From positions 62,001 to 126,000 of the forward strand of contig CAWUHX010000379.1 of assembly GCA_963922205.1 (NCBI GenBank): 64,000 bases of DNA, given 5' to 3'. The stretch is from Romanomermis culicivorax. Lineage: Eukaryota > Nematoda > Enoplea > Mermithida > Mermithidae. Positions within the stretch are counted from its first letter, which is position 1. Every line of letters begins with the position of its first letter. Positions 1 through 13,500 of this stretch are shown here, piece by piece. The notes beneath the pieces were generated by a model, which made no database searches, was not told where the DNA came from, and saw only the letters and a program-made list of their open reading frames with translations. A program made the translations under genes and the position numbers.

Positions 1-177
1 TGATCACTCAATTTTGGCGATCGGAAACGAGCAATCAATTTAAAGGATAGCTGGAAATGGAATGAAAGATTATATAGCAAATAATTACATATATTTGAAC
101 TCCTAGAACGATTGTGCTGAAATCTAACTGATCTGTAAGTTTTATCTAAATTTTTTCTTAACAGCAATATAACCAGT

Positions 178-340
178 ACAGTTCCGTTTTTCTTGAAATG
201 ATTGTGAGTAATAACGAGTGGAAGGCAAGTATTGTTCCATATTTTTATGTTTTTTGCTGAACGATTTGTCACATACCACTGAAAATATTTCTTTACACTC
301 AGCAAAACTGTAACAATTTTTTTGGATAAAAACTCTAAAA
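178..340 (-). repeat. Fragment of a Tc1-like MITE (AGTCTGTTTTT family)
   Basis: The stretch from CCGTTTTTCTTGAAATG matches the 3' end of the intact copies at 61,653-61,900 and 63,048-63,295 in reverse orientation, including the ACTTGC-like block and the CAAATTTG/ACATA region. The far end is degraded. Confidence 0.6.
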
Positions 341-1067
341 GATTAGTTTGTGTAATTTTTTTATTGTTGGTACCGAATGAGAATAATTTACTGAAATTTC
401 ACTCTGCCAGTAATACATCACAAAATGTTTCATTAATTATAAAGACTTTTCCTACAGTAAATGCCTAATATCAGTGGAATTGATTATCTATTCATTTGCT
501 CACAGTGAAGCAAAAATCATTAACTGGTGTACAGTTTAACAGTTACTGTTAAAACACCCCTGGACATTTTACGCCCTCAATTTCGATTCCGAAAATTTTT
601 GCCACAGAAAACGAATAGGAATGTTCTCTCGCCTTTCCTAAACAAAATTTTCTAATTTCCTTTCCCAAAATCAATCTATAAGTTTTGAGGCTAGTTTCTA
701 AACTGTCTTTGCCTTTTCTTACTGTAGTGAATAGCGATATAAAGTTTTCTGATAATTGAAACACAAAAAACTGATTAAAGTGCAGCTACAGTACAACCTG
801 AGTCATCGGGAAAAGCTTTGCGGTTTTTTCTTACCAAATTCTTATTTTTACAAGACTCTATTTGATGTATTTCTAGAAGATATTCAGATAGCCAAGTTTA
901 CATTGTTCGATTTTTTCTGTTCACAGTGAAAGAAAGCACATCGCCATGGCTCGGTGTGTTTGTATGATATGAACTACTGTAGTCCATGAAATTTTGAGCT
1001 TTGCAGTTGAATTGAAAGAAGTATATTACATAGACACAATGGTCGTTTTTGGACAGTGCCCGCTTAC
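341..1067. other. Putative terminal intron or spacer, no gene recognised
   Basis: I see nothing certain here. The final flippase exon, for the TM10 end and cytosolic tail, could be in this stretch, but no frame with a usable acceptor was convincing. Confidence 0.4.
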
Positions 1068-1500
1068 CGAACCCAAATTTAACGTAGTCGCAACCAATAT
1101 TATGCACAGCCAATATCTGGGCAAAACAATCGCAGCGCTTGCCGTCCCGTAGGCGCTCCCGCGCAATTTTCCGTTGGCGAAAATCTCGAAATAGGCGGCC
1201 GCTATCGAAGAATAAAGGATCACCGATCCCCAAACGACCAAATGATTCCAAAATGTCCAAAATGTCGTTTCCAAGGCTATTTGCACCGTTGCTGTCGCTA
1301 TTAGCGAAGAAAATACCGTAAACGCCAATAAATGCCAATCGTCGGCGGCGCGCCCATTTTCGTTGATTGATTCGACGAGCGAAAAATGCGACACAAAATA
1401 AATAGTGAAAGTCGCAACCAAACCCTGACCGACCGAACACAGAAAAATTCCGAAGTTGAAATACTTGTTATTTTGGCCGGGGGCGTATAGATTGGGATGT
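1068..1500 (-). CDS. ATP8B: ATP8B-like exon: TM7-TM10 membrane domain
   Basis: 433 nt. It opens with [19 protein letters not shown], then hydrophobic spans, [37 protein letters not shown] and [14 protein letters not shown], where TM10 is interrupted by donor G|GTAAGC at 1,067. The last coding exon must lie below 1,060 or outside the window. I could not identify it. Confidence 0.93.
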
Positions 1501-4500
1501 CTGCAGAAAAATATTTATGTAAAAAGATTTTCCGCAATTTAGATTGGCAAACTAAGTTTATTGGTGAGCAAGATACAGATCAATAGGTCTGTAAACCCCA
1601 AATTTGTGCCATAAGACGAGTTCGATATGACCAAGTCGTCTAGGAGAAGACTGAGTTATCATGCAATATATTCATTGGTAATCCCGATTCATATTATGTG
1701 AAGATCTCGTTCAGCTACATCATAAGCAGTCATTGCAGCATAGAAAATAATTTGAATATGATTTTTTATACAAAATACATTTTAAACTTTCCGATGAAAA
1801 ATCAAACTTTGTCGTAAAAATAGAGAATTTGAATATTTGACGCCGACTGCTCAGAATGAAACTAGATTTAAATGCGTTCTTGAAGTTTCCACAAACCAGT
1901 CATTTTACCAATATCTATTTTTTATATTTTGCAGATAAAATTTCTAAATATTTTTCTTATAAAAATCAACCATTTTGATCCAGTTTGCTACGTTCTTGAT
2001 ACCGAAATTCCTAATGCTCAAAAAAACTTTGTGGTGTAAAAAAAGTAAAAAACCAAATTTTTCACGCATAACTCCAGCTTTCTTATGCATGTTCTACCTC
2101 AAGCTTGTTTCGTCGTCCACATCTTGATCGAATATCGCCAGCACCAAAACAGGTAACGAAGTGAAAAATAAATTGTAGAATGCGATGAATATCGGTTCGT
2201 AGATGGTCTAAGATAATTATGGAAAATTGACATAAGTTGAAATGCATTTTGTTTCAACTTTCAAAAGATAAAGACCGAAGCATTGGCTGGTACTGATAGA
2301 CGACCAAAGAGGCTGCCGAAACTGTTTAAAGCTTACAAAGTGAAATATTGCGGTTCAATTTTCAAAATGTCATACTTCAAATGTTAAACTATTCATGCAG
2401 AATACAAGAACAAATTTTCCATAACACAAAAATTTCTAACACATAAAATTTTGTGGTTCATTGATCCCAACCTACAAATTTGAAAGCCTTGCATAACGCC
2501 GCCGTTCCTCCAGCCTTTTTTGAATAAGATCAACTGGGCGCCACTAATTACCGCGACGAAAGACAGAAAACCATGTGAACACACATGAAAATCTCTAAGA
2601 ATGAATTCGTAAATTCCCAAAAATAAGAATGGTATGAGAGGGCAACGTAAATAGAGAAAACAGTCTCGTTCTAAAGTCATTAAATCGACTTGTTTTATTT
2701 TCGGGCCGACAAATGAAAATATTTGCACGTTGTTCTGTTTCGACCATCTTCTAAGAGCTGTATTCACAAAGACGTGTTAGCACTAACACGGTGTTAAAAT
2801 CATCTTAACTCGTGCTAAATATTAACTTGGCATTCACAAAGGCGTGTTAGGCTAACTCGAGCTAAATCTTAGCTCGAGATCTTAATAGGTCATTTATACT
2901 TGCCTTTTTCGACGGAACGGAACGCCAACAGCTTGAAACGTTCTACCCGAAAATCCACTTTCGGTCGGAAAGGACAACTGCAATTTTGTGGAAAGCGACC
3001 GACGGTAACCTCCAACCGAACGGAACGAAAATTTCCCTTCCGTTCGGTTACGTTGTGCCGATTACATGCCATTCGGTTCCGTCGGAAAAGGCAAGTATAA
3101 ATGATCCTTAACTCTGCCAAGAGTAGGTTTAAAAGCTGTTTTCGAATCGGTTATTTTTTTTGTCCTTTATTGAAAAATTGCATGGATTTGTTGGAAGTTT
3201 TCGTTAATATCGATGATTTGGAATATGCGAATGAGCATTGAAGTGATCCACAAAGTATTCGAGAGATCAGAGTCAGAATTAATCTATTTCATGCTTATGA
3301 TGAATAATGATGAAGCATTGCTACTGCGGAATAAATCAAGGAAACATAGTGCTCAGGACCTAATTAACATGTTATAAGGTAATTTGGAGAGAGTAACGCA
3401 TCGAAACAATCCCATGCCTCCTTACTTGCCGGCAGCATTGATATTCAACTTTGTTCATTGAAAATTCAAACACATGTCCAACACCAAATCAATTCAATCG
3501 AAAATAATCGGGAAAGTTAAAGGGGTCATGAAAAATAGAGGCACTACTATTGTCAGCAGAAGGCTCAGTAGAAGGTTCAGCAGAGGCAGAAAAGCTTGCA
3601 CGAACTATCTGCATTTTCACTTCGTAGGCAGCTATTTTGCTTCTGCAGCTTCTAACCTTTTTCTCAAACGATTCATTTTGGCTTCATATTCTTGCTACAT
3701 AATTTCTTTTTACATACTGAGCTAGCCCTTGTGGAAAACTCCTCTTGCTTCTCCACAGTGGCTGTTAAGTCGCCAATTTTTGGCACTTTTCTATGTGGTT
3801 ATTCAGTTGTACTGCTTCCAACTGAACTTATTCCAAACGATCGTTTCTCCAATTATTCGCTCACGTACACATTCGATTAAAAAATATAATTCTTTCTGAT
3901 CAAAATTTGGATCAGCAGATTCTGCACGACCCGCAATTTTAAATTTTGGCACAAACATACAATATGCTTGGATATCACTCAAAAATTCAGGAAGCAACAC
4001 CTCTTTATACCAGCTAATACAAATTTTCTTGTCGAGATCAAGCACTTTTTTTCTTTTTTTAAGACCGTGTTAAGAAAAATAGCTCGTGCCAACTAACATA
4101 GCACTAACACGCCTTTGTGAATATCGATTTATATTTAGCCCGAGTTAGCGTTAAACCGTGCTAAAGTCTGTGTCAGTTAATTAGTGCTAAGCTCTTAACA
4201 CGAGTTAACGTAACACGTCTTTGTAAATATGGCCCTAAAAGGACACTCTATTACCACATACATTTAATGATAATTGGGTTTTCACTGACAGCGGGATACT
4301 TATCTGGGAAATTTATTTCAGTAACAACGGAATTGGAGATTTCCAAGTACGAAGTAAATTGAATTGGTGCCCGTTTCAGAAATTAGAATCACCGCCAAAT
4401 TGACCAGAATTGATTTTTCAGAATTTTTATCGCACCCGATTTTCAGATTCGTCAGGCTTCAAAAATATAACGTGTCAAGGTCTGATTATAATTGTGAGCC

Positions 4501-7500
4501 AGCAGTTCTCTCACCTTTTCTTAAGGGTCTCACCTTAGCCGAGAAAGCGCAGTAAAACGAAAACCAAAAGTGCATGATGGCGAATGCAAAATTTTTGTAG
4601 AAAAAATAGCGCAAAAATTTGCACATCCTGTAATAGGACCAACGGCCGTGCACCAAAAGCAAGCGTTCCAAAAACCGAAATTGCGCTATACTGTAATCTG
4701 ATGCCAGAACAGCTTGCATGCCTTCCTGGCCGGAAATGCCAACACCGAGATGGGCGGTTTTGATCATGGAGACGTCGTTGGCCCCGTCGCCGATGGCCAA
4801 AGTGACCACTCGCTCATTTCGTTTCACTATTTCGACCACCATGGCTTTTTGAATGGGCGTGACGCGGCAACACACAACAGATTTACACAAAGGGGCGCAA
4901 GTGATGTCCAAGAAGGCTTTTTCTAGTTGTGGAGTCATTGCGTGGGTCAAACTTTGGCCGGCGATGACGACGGCGTAGCCGCTTTCGGAATCAAGATTCT
5001 CGATTTTCGGGGCCAAGTGGGATCTATTTTCGCGATTGTTGGGCTTAAAAATTAAAAATTAAAGTCCTCAACCACAACAATGGTAATTCAAATTTCGCAT
5101 ATTTTCTACGGCAGAGCAGAAGGTTGCTAAATCTCAAGGCATGAAAAAGCAAAGAGTTCTAGACAAAGAACATTTCTAATTATCTCATTTTCCGAAACCT
5201 TTGTGAAGTAGTTCATCTGTAGTGATCCGTCGTATAGTTTTGTTTGGGAAGACTGACATGTACAAAATACTTGTCCATTTTTCTATTTTTTTCTTTTATC
5301 CAATTTCTTTGTAATTTGACAATCACAAATCAAGTCGAAGTAGTAAAGAAGGTAGTAATTGACAAATTAGGAAAAGTGAAATTTTACTAGTTTATTGGAA
5401 AATGCCTCAATGGGACAGAAAAAGGAGACTATACTTGGTTGGATAGTATATGCTCTTTTTCGAGAAAAAGGGGTGGACTAGGTTTTGGGAACTTAGGTGA
5501 GAGTTTAAAAAATCCAGTTTTGTAATATTGGATTTTCATTCTCTCTCATTAAAAAAAATTTCGTCTGTGAAAAAGTATATTTTGCCGCTTCGTGCATTTT
5601 GTCTCCAGAACTGTGTCAACTACAGTAAAATTTTTTCCGGATGAAAATTATATGCAATCATGCTGATGATGGCTGACTACACTCAAATGTATAGAAATGG
5701 TAAACCAATAGCATTTTAGCTCCTGACTGATTCGAAACTGTCCCTCTCCCTCTAGCTGAAAAATAGTGAGGGATGGACAAATTATAGTCATTTTGTTTTT
5801 TACAACTTATGCCTGTGATTAAAGACCGTCCTTAAACACTACAAAAACATGAGATTGGTTGCACTAACCTGAGGATAATCTCAACGTCGGGATTAAATTG
5901 ATGATCCTCATTTTCAACTGATCCCAATGTCGAGATTACTTTCCTGCAGTTGTACAAACAATTCTCACTTCAGGTTTAACTAATACTGAGGTTTAGGCTT
6001 TCGGGATTGCAGACATTTTAAAATTTATTTACTTTATACATAAAAAAAATTATGAGAAAATGTTAGTGTAACCCGACAGCTCGAGCTGGCGATAATCTCG
6101 AAATCGAGCGTAGGATAATCCTGACGACGTTGATTTAATACCAGACTTGAGATTATCGACATATTAATGCAATCGCTGAAACTGAGGTGATCGTTCTTTT
6201 GTTCAACATTATCTTGAGCTCGAGCAGACCTCACTAGAGATTTAGTTCTGTTTACAGTAAATTTGACACCATCTGCAAATGGGCCTTATACTTTTTCACG
6301 CAAAATTTTTATACTTTTTCACGCAAAATTTTTTAATGAGAAAGAATGAAAATCCATTATTTCAAAACTGAATTTTTTTAACTCTCACCCTAATTTCCAA
6401 AACCCTAGTCCACCCCTTTATCTGTCTTAGCAACTATCCAAGCAAGTATATTCTCCTTTTTCTGCCCCATCGGGCATTTCTAAAAATAGTCCACCCCTTT
6501 TTAGCGGGCCTGCATGAAAACTTTCATTGAAGCACATTGACGTTTTAAATTTGGCCATCTTCACATCAAAGAAACAAAAAAAAATCTTAAAGCTAGGAAT
6601 TCTCACTTTCCCTAAAAGTAAAAGATGTGTAAACTGCATAGTACTCAAAACACGTTATAAACATAATGCAAAGTGACCACATTCATTGAATTCTCCATGG
6701 TCAAAAACCCTTCAACCCAAAAAATATCAGAAATACCTTCCTTTACACCCAAGACAATTTTTTTGGGTAAAGTGACTGTGTCCTTTGACTTCCCCATAGT
6801 CAAAAATTTCTTCCCCCGAAAAATCATGGAAATACATTTATTTACACTTGGATAATTTTTGTGTAAAGTAATGGCGTCCATTGAATTCTCTGTGGTCAAA
6901 AACCCCTTCCACCAAAAAGTCACGAAAATATGCTTGTTTGCACTCGGAATCATTTCTTTGTGTAAAGCGACCGTGTCCATTGAATTCCCAATGTCGAAGT
7001 TCATTTAAGACTGCAAAAAATTCTGGCTGGTAGTGCATTATACTGGAAAAAATCATATTTTTGAAGCCAACAAGATATAATAAAATTGTAGAATTCTGTT
7101 GGTTTTCGCGACTTTGAGCCATGGTATAATTGGATTTAGGCCATATTTTCAGAAAAGAAAAAATTCTTATCTGAGGGACACCGGGTAGACGCATGGGGCG
7201 AAGTATCGAGCTCGATAATGCCGAATGTACCGAATGAAGGGGCATGCTGGAACTAAAAGCCCCAAAAGAGGCCGTTTTCGCATGTTTTTGGGGCACCACC
7301 GAGCACCACTTACAGATAGAGGTCAAACGACCACATGCACCCCATAGTTTGTCCCTAAGCTCGAAATTATGAAAAAAATCTAAGGTTCTACCTCTTACTA
7401 TTTGACTCTTGAGGGGGCGCGAACTTGGGGGTCCAATACATTTGTTATCATAGGTTGTTGCTACCGCGTCACCTATGGTAACAACAAAACGCAGAATCAC

Positions 7501-10500
7501 AAGGCACAAAAAGGCCAAAACTATGGTAACATTTGGAACATTACAGGTTCCATATTATTTTCATTCTAGTTACAACATTCTAATTCCGGTTAAGAAATTT
7601 CGATGAGAGGCACGAACGCAGATTTCAACGCATTTCGGTCGTTTAAAAACACGACAAAACTCAAACTCAAAAGAAACATTCAAAATGCCTATCAATCATA
7701 CATGTAACGGAGTTCCGAGGTCTGGGGAGGGTGTTGGTGCACTTTTTTCGGGCCGGGGGTCAGTAATTCCCAAAATTTTGGGGGGAGGGGTCCCTGAAGG
7801 AAAAAAATTCTATTTTTTTAATGAAAAATGTCCGAAAAAACGGTTTAAAAAGTAGTAATTTTTGTCTAAAAATGATAAAATATGTACTTATGGCGCGAAG
7901 CGCCGACAAAATTGACGTTTTTGACCATTTTTGTTCAAAAATTGACATTTTTCATGAAAAAAATGACATTTTTCAGTATTTTTCCGACTAAAACTATGGG
8001 GGTCCCTAGGGCTACCATATGGCTAGCCATTGGATTGGAAAATCCTGGGGGGGGGGGTCGCCCAATGGCTAGCCATATAGTCGACGATTTCTGGGGGGGG
8101 GGAGGGTTCCCATAGCACTTCCTCCCAATTACATGTATGCTATCAATAAAAACTGAATTGTACCAATTTCCATCATGATGAGAATACGATTCTGGTAAAC
8201 ATTTTGTATAATAAACCTGCAAACAATATGTTCGACAATACGAACGTTTATAACTGTCTTTTGAGTAAAGGACATGAAATCCAATTGATTGACAATAGTT
8301 TGATTCGATAAAAATTGTTTTGATTGACAGTCTATTTGGGTGCATTTCTGATCAATTTGTAGTAACAGACATAATTATATGCCAAATTATCAACATGAAC
8401 TCCCTTTGGATCCAGAGGGATGTAAAGCTCATACTCATCTTCATATCACTCATGATCGAATTTCTTACTGTAGCTTTTTCATCGTGATGTTTAGGAGCAC
8501 GTCTGTGGACGATATTATCAATTTGACGATTTACGTCGTAAAATGTGCATCCGTCGACCACAAAAACATTCATATCTTCACGAAGTAACTGGCAAGAATA
8601 TCCAACGTTGACGGCAGTTTCTAGTTTGACAGAGAAATCAAAATTGTTTAAAAAAACGAAAAATAGGGGCGAATACATAAAGTTGAAATGCAAGAGGCGC
8701 CGAAGCCATTGATCAATTTTACCTTGTTTATCACCCGTTAGCACCCAAATTTTGATACCGGCATCGGACAGTTTGGCTATAGTTTCGGGCACACCGTCTT
8801 GTAATTTGTCCTCGATGGCCGTGGCGCCCAGTAACGTCAAATCACGTTCAATTTTTTCGTAAACAACGTCTAATTTTTCTTGCCTATTTTGCATGGCCGT
8901 AGCGGCTTCGTCTCTCTCTTTCACCCATTGTTCGTAAAATTCAGCGCTTATTTGCCTGTACGCTATGCACAGTGTGCGTAGACCTTCGCTGGCCAGTTTG
9001 TCGAGGTAGCCCTGAAATTTTTGGAAGCGCGTCCAGGATTATCTATCAGGCTTATTTTTGACTGACCTAAAATAACCTTGTTGGAAAAAGCGTGGTGTAA
9101 ATAAGAATGTGCAGGCGATTTTGCAACCCCTATGAGTAGTGCGAACTACAACGTAAACTGTAAAATGGAATTTTTCGAGGAAGTCAAGAATTCAAAACTA
9201 ACGTTGTACGAAAATAGCTCGATTTTTTCGAAGCTTCGCGCCATAAGTACGAATTTCCTGAAGTTTTTTGGTTGAACTACTTTAGAGCCATTCTTTTCCG
9301 ATTGCCTAAATTTTTGATGACCTATGACTTCACCAATGGAACTCCAATAACCACAACAGACTTTCGAGCATCGTTACATCTATGGTTTATAGTAGAGAAC
9401 CCCTATAATTTAGGTAAGGAGTAGAATGTGAATTCGGTCATATAACCTCTTGTGGCCACGACCTAAACTAGATAATTACATGCGGCCATGTATGAATTAC
9501 TTTGTGAAAGTTACTAGCAAATACATAGTACCAATTTGTCAAATCTGGTACTTTAGAATGCGAATTGTGATGGTGAGCCAAATCAGAGAAATAAATTGTT
9601 GTACAGTCCTGGCATACATTTGCTCTAGTTCCTTTCGTTCTTGGTTATTTATTGTATAGATTTTATTGATAAATATGATTCATCACAATGGGCTACAATA
9701 ACTACAGGGCTGTAGATTGCCGAAGACAAAAATTCTTACTTGGGTAATAGCTTTCTTCTCGCGATTAAAACTTCTTTCCAGTCGTTCGAAGATTACAGTA
9801 TCCGCTCCTTTAGTGTATAGCGTAATAACACCGTTTTTTCGAACCAGAACTGACATTCGCTTCCTGACGTTGTTGAAATCTAAGATGCACAACAAATCGT
9901 ATTGCTCCTCGCGACCATGCACTTCGATATTTATACAATTTTGTGTTCGACTTTTAAAGACGAAGCCCAAACAACGGGCCGCGGCCGACAAAGCTCCTTC
10001 ATCGGGACTTTGAGCTTGATAGACAAGTAATCGACCGTCGTCTTTCCATTCGGGCATAATAGTGTGACACAGGGCCATCAGGCGCCAAAAATGTTGAATT
10101 TTACTATAATCGCCGCGAGCGTTTAGCGGGCCATTATTTTTCAAATCGTCAACGATATCGTCGATCAAACACTGATCAGTCCATTTGAATTTTCCATCAT
10201 ACCATTTATTCCACGTAAAATCGACTTGTTTTGTGGCCTAGACGAAGAATGACAGGGCTAAAATTTAAGCAGTGTCCGGCGGAGAAGAGGTCTATCTAGA
10301 AACTTTGTATTATCGTAGTAACCGTAAGTTTATAACGTTTCCCTTTTTCCACTCAAGGCTCGTTTATACTTGCCTCTTCCGACCGAACCGAACGGAACGG
10401 AAGCAGCTTTTCCTACCGATGGACAAGCATATCGTTTTTGCCGGTCGTACAGATGACCGAAAGTAAAACAGTAGTCAACCGAAATCTACGTAAAAAATTT

Positions 10501-13500
10501 CAATTCTGTCCTTCAAAAAGAGGTCGTCAGTCGATTTTTCAATTCTGACAGAAAAATTGAATTTTCATTTTTAAAGGCCCATCCACACAATTACGTGAAA
10601 CCTTGCGATTGCTTGCATCTGGTTGCAATCGTCTCAACACGTCTACAACCTGCAATCTGGTTGCACTTGATTTCAGAGACTGCTTGAACCTCGAATGAGC
10701 AATGTTCATTTTTAGCAGTCAACCGACACAGTTTTTGCTTCCCTACATATTAAATTGGGCTGTACTTTGTGCACACTTTTGATTTGAAATTCGTCTGTGG
10801 GATCTTCGAGTTTCAATTCAGTGATCAAATTGTGAAAAAAATCTTTTCTCCTTTCGATTCAAAATGTAAGGCTTGGCCTAAATTCTGTTCTTCTTTGAAG
10901 CATCTTCATTTTCAAAATACTCACTGTAGCCCCAAAGCAAAATCGCTGCTTTGATTAACAGACTCATCATAAAATAAACTGAAATTTTTTCCAGGTTGCG
11001 CTGCTAAGTTACACCTACATTTGCAACAAAATCAGCGCTGCAACCTGCAACCTACAACCTGCACTTGTGTGCATGGACGATTTGAGCGAATTCCGCATGT
11101 TTTTTGATGCAGTAAAATTTCTTTTAGAAAATTTAAAGAGCTGAAGCTAATTTCTATCAATTTTTCTTTCCGTCGGAATCATTGCTTTTCCCGCCCTCCT
11201 TTTCCACAAATGAAAAAATGGTTCAAAATGCCTCCCCATTTTTCCCAAATCGTTTTTGCATAAAAATATTCATATACGCTTTTATTCAAGTGTTTTTGAG
11301 CTTTTTCAAACACTCTGATATCTTTGGAGCCGTTAATTCACTAAGATTGAAAAAAATTGAAAATTTTCGAGTTGAAATCTAATTTACAAGCATTGTGGGA
11401 CAAACTTTCCAGCAAACTATTCAATAGCATAATGACTTTGAATGATACGGGAAATCGACCGTTAAGACCTCTACGATGACAGATGAAAGCCTAAAAAAGA
11501 TGTCAATTTTCTGGGTATTAAATGGTGAGTAAAGGTAGAGATGCTAAAAGCCGTGCTTGACCTAGGTAATAAATAATAATGATTATCTAAGATTTTGACA
11601 TTCTAAAATGGACCAAAATGCATCTTTTCTATACTCAATTTCCAAAAATGTTTCCGAAGTTTTTTCCCTTTTCGGAATTTTTTCCCCCCAAAAAGCACTA
11701 TTTGGGGAAAAACAGGTCGGAATTCAAAACGGAAAATCGATTTTCGGTCGGAAAGAATAAGTATTTGATGAAAAACGGAAAGTATCTTGACGTATCTCCA
11801 AGTATCTCCAAGATCATTTGACACTCTGAAAATATTTTTCGGATGTTGTTGAATCAGTGAAGGCCAAACATGACCCTTAGGTTCTGAACACACTGATAAA
11901 CAATAAGAATTCAGGAAGGACCATTCCCCTACACAATTAGGAAATTCGATTTAAAAAAAAAAGTTCCATTCATAAACTAATCTAAAATTAACAAGTCCAA
12001 ACATGAGTATATCTTTCGCATTGAGTGCACTGTACCAAAGATGTAGGGTACCCTGACAGGAGCATTACAAGTAAACAAACCCTGACTTAAGAATCAGTAG
12101 GATTTATGCAAATTAAAAAAAAACGTAAAAATAGGAAAACACCGCCCCCCCGGATCTCAAAAACTTTTGGGCCCAAAATCTTGACAATTAATATGTGTGC
12201 AAGATTCATCAAAATTCATCAGTAAATTTATGAGGAAATTTGAATCAGGTTACTCTGTGTGAGACAATATTAACCCAAAACTTGACTGAAAAGTTCCCTC
12301 TGTACCCCACTGATGATTAGTGTCGTGTCTTGAATAATGACTGGACTAAGTTGCAAATAAATTAGCCTTAGGACAATTGGTAAATATCCAACTGGAATAA
12401 TAGCTGGTAAATAGCTAAGTTTAATAAGGCTAAAGGCGGATTCATACTTCATCCAGCGTCCGGCCGGCGAAAAAAGTCTATTTTTTGATTTTTTCGTCCG
12501 GCAAAATGACGTCATTTTTTCCTTTTCCCACGCTGCCGTCTCATTTTTTTGCCGGAAGACTGGAATTTTGCCGGAATTTTGCCGGATGGGAAGAGTAGAA
12601 ACAGTTTGTACTTTTCCAGATGCCGGAAAGCATATTTTGTATGTAATTTCAATTGAAGCACGTGTTTAATTGGTTTTTTGCATATACAATGTATGCGAGA
12701 GATATCGATTTTTTTAGTTGAGGCAAAATTTTGTGTTTTTAATCATGGCCTTCGTTTAATTTTTGATTTCTGAGTATTTTGTATGTTTTTTTCGTTCTTG
12801 AAAGCATATATATGTGCAGGGTAGTCATATAAAGACTTTTTTCTAGGCGTAATTATAGTTTAGTCATATATTAATATATGCCTATGGAAGACTGACAAAT
12901 TTGACAAATTTCTCTTCAATAAACAGTACAAAATTGCTAGATCAAGTATGTTTTCTCCATCTGACATCGTAATAATTACAAGTAGACCTGGAAAATAATA
13001 TTATATATTTTCCATACGCATTTTCTCCTGAAACAAAATATTGGTCAGATTTCAAAGTATTTTAACATAGTAAAAGCAAGAATAAATTGTCATCCGGCAT
13101 TTCCAGCCCTGGAAGAAGTATGAATTGCCATCCGATCCGGCAACTTGCCGGAAGCCAATTTGCCGGATGCCAGAAACCAAATTGCCGGATGCGGGACACT
13201 GAATGCCAGAAGCTAAAAATAGCTTGCTGGATACCGGATGCCAGATGAAGTATGAATCCGCCTTAACTAACACAACATGAATATATCTAAGTATTAAATA
13301 ATACTGAAGTACTAAATAGTACAATAAATAAAACGAATGAATTTACAAAATAACACACCTTATATAGTATCACAGAAGATCACCGAATGTTCTAGAACCT
13401 TGTAGAATATAAAAGAATATTCTAGAATATTATGGAAGGTTCTAGAACTTTCCAGTACAATGCAGAACATGAACTGTACCTGCACATCATGTCATGTAAT

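Noticed and set aside
898..1440. 180-codon minus-strand open frame
   Set aside because: It is a shadow of the flippase membrane exon, which is read in the neighbouring frame with clear P4-ATPase homology.
3474..4045. Open frames on both strands in the first intron block
   Set aside because: They lie inside the non-coding centre of the TIR element at 2,757-4,234 and show no protein-family motif.
8352..8468. Extension of the flippase exon past 8,469
   Set aside because: Open frame continues, but a strong GTAAGA donor at 8,468 gives the only phase that joins to exon 5,043.
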